DNA of 8,512 nucleotides from assembly GCA_001797745.1 (NCBI GenBank), contig MGQF01000041.1:148-8659 (forward strand). The letters are read 5' to 3'. How positions within the stretch are numbered: the first letter of the stretch is position 1; each line of letters begins with the position of its first letter. Below, piece after piece: positions 5,760 through 8,512 of this stretch. A model generated the notes under the pieces. It was not told the DNA's origin. It saw only the letters and a program-made list of their open reading frames with translations, and ran no database searches. The DNA comes from Deltaproteobacteria bacterium RBG_13_52_11 (GTDB taxonomy: Bacteria > Desulfobacterota > B13-G15 > RBG-16-54-18). The position numbers and the translations under genes were made by a program.

Positions 5760-6857
5760 TTAAGATGAAAGTGCGGAGAGCACCTTTTGATAAAAAGCTT
5801 CATCCAAAATCTCCTGCTCGATGCCAAGGATATAAAGCAGGATATCATCCAAGGGGAGTCTTTGCAACTTAACAAAGTCCTTCTCTGTCGTAACAAATAA
5901 ATCTACTGATTCTCTGTGTTCGCGCATCACCATCAAATCCTTGAGTTCATAGTTGTAATGATCAGGAAAAAAAATTTCTTTTTCGACATCCGCCCCTAAT
6001 TCCTTCAAGAGATAAACAAAGTACCCCGGATCAGCAATTCCCGCAAAGGCGAAAACCTTCTTCCCCTGAACAAAGTGGGGCGGAAATCGCTTTCTTGAGG
6101 CCGCCTCAAGGAGAAAGACCGGCTTATATCTGCTGTGGTAGAGAGGTATAGTCGGGGCATGGCAGCGAAGCACACCTTCTATCTCTGCAAAAGGTGTGGG
6201 GGGATCTGCCTTGGTGAGGACGATGATGGAGGAGCGACGAAGACCACCCAACGGCTCCCGGAGAGGGCCCCTGGGGAAGAGGTGTCCATTGCCGAAACCG
6301 CTTCGAGCATCGATGAGAACTATATCCACATCCCGTTTGAGCCTGAGATGTTGAAAACCGTCATCGAGTAACAAAACATCCATCCCAAAACTTTCGTAGG
6401 CGTGGACCCCCATCTCATATCTTCTTTTGCCGACTACTACGGGGACTTCCGATAACATCTGGGCCAACATAAATGGCTCATCCCCAGCTTCAACAGGTGT
6501 CTGGTATATCCGCTCGCCGTCAGAGACGACCCCTCCTATCCTCTCCTTTATCCCCTTATATCCCCTGCTCAATATTCCCACGTTCCATCCCCGCTGGCGC
6601 AGCTCCCTGGCCAGGGCAACCACCAGAGGGGTCTTTCCCGTTCCTCCCAGCGTTATGTTTCCCACACTAATGACCTTACAGGGGAGATGCCTTGTTTTGA
6701 AAAGCCCTCTCTGATAGAGCGTTTGCCTGACCCGGACAATCACCCCGTATATCCAGGAGATGACAAGAAGGGGAAAGAGGAACAATTCCTTCCACCATCT
6801 TCCATCTTCCTGGAAGAGATAATTCACCCAACTCCTTTTTAGCAGATCCTCCTTCAC
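5760..6857 (-). CDS. lpxK: Tetraacyldisaccharide 4'-kinase (lipid A kinase)
   Basis: Phosphorylates the 4' position of the tetraacyldisaccharide 1-phosphate to give lipid IVA, using ATP at the inner membrane. The product is the acceptor for WaaA, encoded just upstream. The protein is 365 residues, somewhat longer than the E. coli enzyme. A hydrophobic N-terminal segment (about 25-41) precedes the P-loop in SVGNITLGGTGKTP (about 64-77). GDEPFML follows, with the DEP triad at 126-128, then DDGFQHLRLKRD, a family signature. The start is GTG and overlaps the waaA stop in a GTGA tetranucleotide, implying translational coupling. A second in-frame GTG at 6827, preceded by AAGGAG, is an alternative that would shorten the protein by ten residues to a more typical N-terminus. 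All core motifs are intact. Confidence 0.95.
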   Translation of the reverse strand: MKEDLLKRSWVNYLFQEDGRWWKELFLFPLLVISWIYGVIVRVRQTLYQRGLFKTRHLPCKVISVGNITLGGTGKTPLVVALARELRQRGWNVGILSRGYKGIKERIGGVVSDGERIYQTPVEAGDEPFMLAQMLSEVPVVVGKRRYEMGVHAYESFGMDVLLLDDGFQHLRLKRDVDIVLIDARSGFGNGHLFPRGPLREPLGGLRRSSIIVLTKADPPTPFAEIEGVLRCHAPTIPLYHSRYKPVFLLEAASRKRFPPHFVQGKKVFAFAGIADPGYFVYLLKELGADVEKEIFFPDHYNYELKDLMVMREHRESVDLFVTTEKDFVKLQRLPLDDILLYILGIEQEILDEAFYQKVLSALSS

Positions 6858-8140
6858 CCTTTATATAATTCTCCCACTATCCTCATTGTCCTTTCCAAGG
6901 CCCCTTGATGTTCTTGAAGAAACGCAATACCTCTCTCCCCCATCCGCTCCCTGAAGGAGGCATCAACAATGATGCTCCTCAAACCATCCCTGAGCTCATC
7001 AGGTGTTCTGACCTGCATCCCCGCACCCTTCTCCACCACGAGCTGGGCAACGTCACTGATATTTTCCATATGAGGACCAAAGATCACCCCCTTACCGTGA
7101 GCCAAAACCTCTAAGATATTGTGCCCTCCTACCCTACAGAAGCTCCCCCCCACAAATATGGCCGTCCCCACCCCGTAGATTGCCGCGAGCTCACCGACGG
7201 TGTCCAGCAGAATGACCTCTTCGGGCCGACGTTCATCACTTATCATCGTCCGCTTCACCCACCGAACTCCCTGGGATCCCAAAAGCCCTTCCACCCGAGG
7301 GATCCTCTGCAGATGTCTGGGGGCCAGGATCAAAATGAGCCGGGGCCAATCGACCTTTAACGCCTTAAATATCTGCAGAATCATCTCTTCCTCCCCCTCA
7401 TGAGTGCTGCCAGCGATCAGGACAGGGGCATCTTGGGGTAGCCTCAACTCCCGCCTTAACCGCTTTGCTTCGGTCTCGGCCGGTGGGGCAATCTGGTGAA
7501 ACTTGATATCGCCGGTCACATGAATGGCATTCGGGGAAGCTCCCAGACTTATCATTCGCTCCCTGTCAGCGCTGGACTTAAGGCACAAGGCGTCGAAGTT
7601 CTTCAAGACACCTCTGAAAAAGAAGCGCAGTGGCAGATAAAAGCGGTAGGACTTACGGGAGATCCTCCCATTAAAGAGGATGACGGGTATACCCTTTCTC
7701 TTTACCTCTCGCAGGAGGTTGGGCCACAGCTCTGTTTCCGCCACCAGAAAGAGACAGGGCTTGATGAGTTTCACAGCCCTCCTCACTACCCAAGACAGAT
7801 CTAAAGGGGCCAAGAGGGCCGCGTCAACCCCCTGAGCTTGGGAAGCAATTGCCCTGCCCTGGGGGGTGGTGGTGGAGATCATAAAACCGTGGTGGGGATA
7901 GGCCCGCTTCATCACGGCCAAGAGAGAGAGCGCGACCCTCACCTCTCCCACCGAAGCCGCGTGGAACCAAATGGTAAGCCCTTTCCTTTTCTTCTTCACA
8001 AGCCCCGGAGGATAAAACCCCCAGCGCTCTCCGTGGAGAGACCCCTTTGAGATAAGGATCTTCAGCAGGGAAAAAGGAATTGCAAAGAAGGAAAGAATAA
8101 TGAGAACAAAATTATAGAAAAGATAGCTTAATTCGATCAA
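6854..8140 (-). CDS. waaA: 3-deoxy-D-manno-octulosonic acid (Kdo) transferase
   Basis: Transfers Kdo from CMP-Kdo onto lipid IVA, a tetraacyl lipid A precursor, on the cytoplasmic face of the inner membrane. From the chosen start the protein is 428 residues, close to the family's usual ~425. An N-terminal hydrophobic anchor spans about residues 7-30. WFHAASVGE ends in Glu66, matching the family's catalytic base. Further family motifs are TTTPQG, ETELWPNLL, NGRIS, GSTHEGEEE, APRHLQR and GGHNILEVLAHGK followed by GPHMEN. The start is a judgement: the frame opens at a GTG at 8179 with no good ribosome site, giving an unlikely charged leader (RRGDDLPHGR). The TTG at 8140 has GGAAGAG five nt upstream and yields MIELSYLFYN, a typical WaaA N-terminus. 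The gap from the upstream stop is 22 nt. Whether it adds one or more Kdo residues cannot be read from sequence. Confidence 0.95.
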   Translation of the reverse strand: MIELSYLFYNFVLIILSFFAIPFSLLKILISKGSLHGERWGFYPPGLVKKKRKGLTIWFHAASVGEVRVALSLLAVMKRAYPHHGFMISTTTPQGRAIASQAQGVDAALLAPLDLSWVVRRAVKLIKPCLFLVAETELWPNLLREVKRKGIPVILFNGRISRKSYRFYLPLRFFFRGVLKNFDALCLKSSADRERMISLGASPNAIHVTGDIKFHQIAPPAETEAKRLRRELRLPQDAPVLIAGSTHEGEEEMILQIFKALKVDWPRLILILAPRHLQRIPRVEGLLGSQGVRWVKRTMISDERRPEEVILLDTVGELAAIYGVGTAIFVGGSFCRVGGHNILEVLAHGKGVIFGPHMENISDVAQLVVEKGAGMQVRTPDELRDGLRSIIVDASFRERMGERGIAFLQEHQGALERTMRIVGELYKG

Positions 8141-8145
8141 CGTTG

Positions 8146-8152
8146 CTCTTCC
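8146..8152 (-). promoter_or_regulatory. Ribosome binding site deciding the waaA start
   Basis: GGAAGAG on the minus strand lies 5 nt before the TTG at 8140. The alternative GTG at 8179 has no purine-rich site at a suitable distance. This supports initiation at TTG. Confidence 0.55.
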
Positions 8153-8162
8153 GTGAGGGAGG

Positions 8163-8512
8163 TCATCTCCCCTTCTCACAATAACGATCGGCCACCTCAG
8201 TAATCTCCTGCAATCTCTTCTCCAAGAGCAAGGTCTTCACCTCTATTCCCTCCTCACCTGTCGCGTGATCGACCCAGATGGGCTCACCCCAGACAAAGAC
8301 GCCGTGTGAAAAGGGGAACGGGATGATGAACTGATCCCACGTATTGAACACCTTTCGAGGAGAGGCGCTGAATGTGAAGGGGAAAATAGGGCGGCCGCTG
8401 ATCCGCGCCAATTGAATTACCCCCGGCTGAACCTTGAAGCGCGGCCCCCTGGGACCATCAGGGGCTATGGCCACATCATACCCCTCTTGTAAGGCCCGAG
8501 CCAGCCCCTTGA
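8163..8512 (-). CDS. DUF374 lysophospholipid acyltransferase-like protein, 3' part only
   Basis: The reading frame is open to the right edge of the window, so the N-terminus is missing and only about the last 116 residues are seen. The diagnostic block is the motif APDGPRGP, preceded by an in-frame stretch (KGLARALQEGYDV) that continues past the GTG which could be mistaken for a start. This PDGPRGP motif typifies the DUF374 family, a branch of the lysophospholipid/lipid A acyltransferase superfamily thought to act at the inner membrane. Later residues (ISGRPIFPFTFSAS, then GEPIWV) fit the acyltransferase fold. The HX4D catalytic motif would lie upstream, outside the window. It is followed closely by waaA and lpxK, which supports a role in lipid A or LPS assembly. 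The acyl donor and acceptor cannot be told from the sequence. Confidence 0.88.
   Translation of the reverse strand, partial: KGLARALQEGYDVAIAPDGPRGPRFKVQPGVIQLARISGRPIFPFTFSASPRKVFNTWDQFIIPFPFSHGVFVWGEPIWVDHATGEEGIEVKTLLLEKRLQEITEVADRYCEKGR

Noticed and set aside
8163..8474. Complete 103-residue gene starting at the GTG at 8474
   Set aside because: The frame stays open upstream and the residues before the GTG fit the DUF374 family, so the GTG is an internal valine codon of a truncated-by-window gene.
1..8512. CRISPR arrays, insertion sequences, tRNA or rRNA genes
   Set aside because: No regularly spaced repeats, transposase motifs, terminal repeats or RNA-gene signatures were seen.

Overview
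All recognisable genes in this window lie on the minus strand, so biological order runs from high to low coordinates. The gene set is lipid A/Kdo synthesis, sigma-54 two-component signalling, PATAN (DUF4388) and Roadblock proteins, and an MglA-type small GTPase. It suggests a Gram-negative bacterium of the deltaproteobacterial (Desulfobacterota/Myxococcota) kind. The lineage is inferred from gene content only.

Region 1 (about 8512-5760) is an envelope block. It holds the 3' part of a DUF374 lysophospholipid-acyltransferase-like gene, then waaA (Kdo transferase, probably starting at TTG), then lpxK (lipid A 4'-kinase, GTG start overlapping the waaA stop). Together these act at the late steps of lipid A and Kdo assembly at the inner membrane.

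Region 2 (5727-3502) is a tight two-component pair: a soluble histidine kinase and an NtrC-family sigma-54 activator, separated by about 4 nt.

Region 3 (3501-3306) is a short regulatory interval with the best non-coding signal in the window. It contains a near-consensus sigma-54 (-24/-12) promoter pointing into the next gene. A 17-bp dyad lies about 107 bp upstream of the predicted start site, where an enhancer for the adjacent activator would be expected. A second 9-bp inverted repeat overlaps the dyad.

Region 4 (3305-1) is a signalling cluster. It consists of a REC-PATAN-Roadblock hub protein, a frameshifted receiver-domain pseudogene, a PATAN-Roadblock protein, an MglA-like GTPase, and the start of another PATAN protein that runs off the window. 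The two PATAN genes flanking the GTPase look like duplicates.

Working model (inference): the kinase phosphorylates the sigma-54 activator, which binds the dyad and switches on the hub gene. The hub and the PATAN-Roadblock protein then regulate, or act as effectors of, the MglA-like GTPase, since Roadblock proteins are known partners of MglA-type GTPases. I do not recognise this arrangement as a described system.
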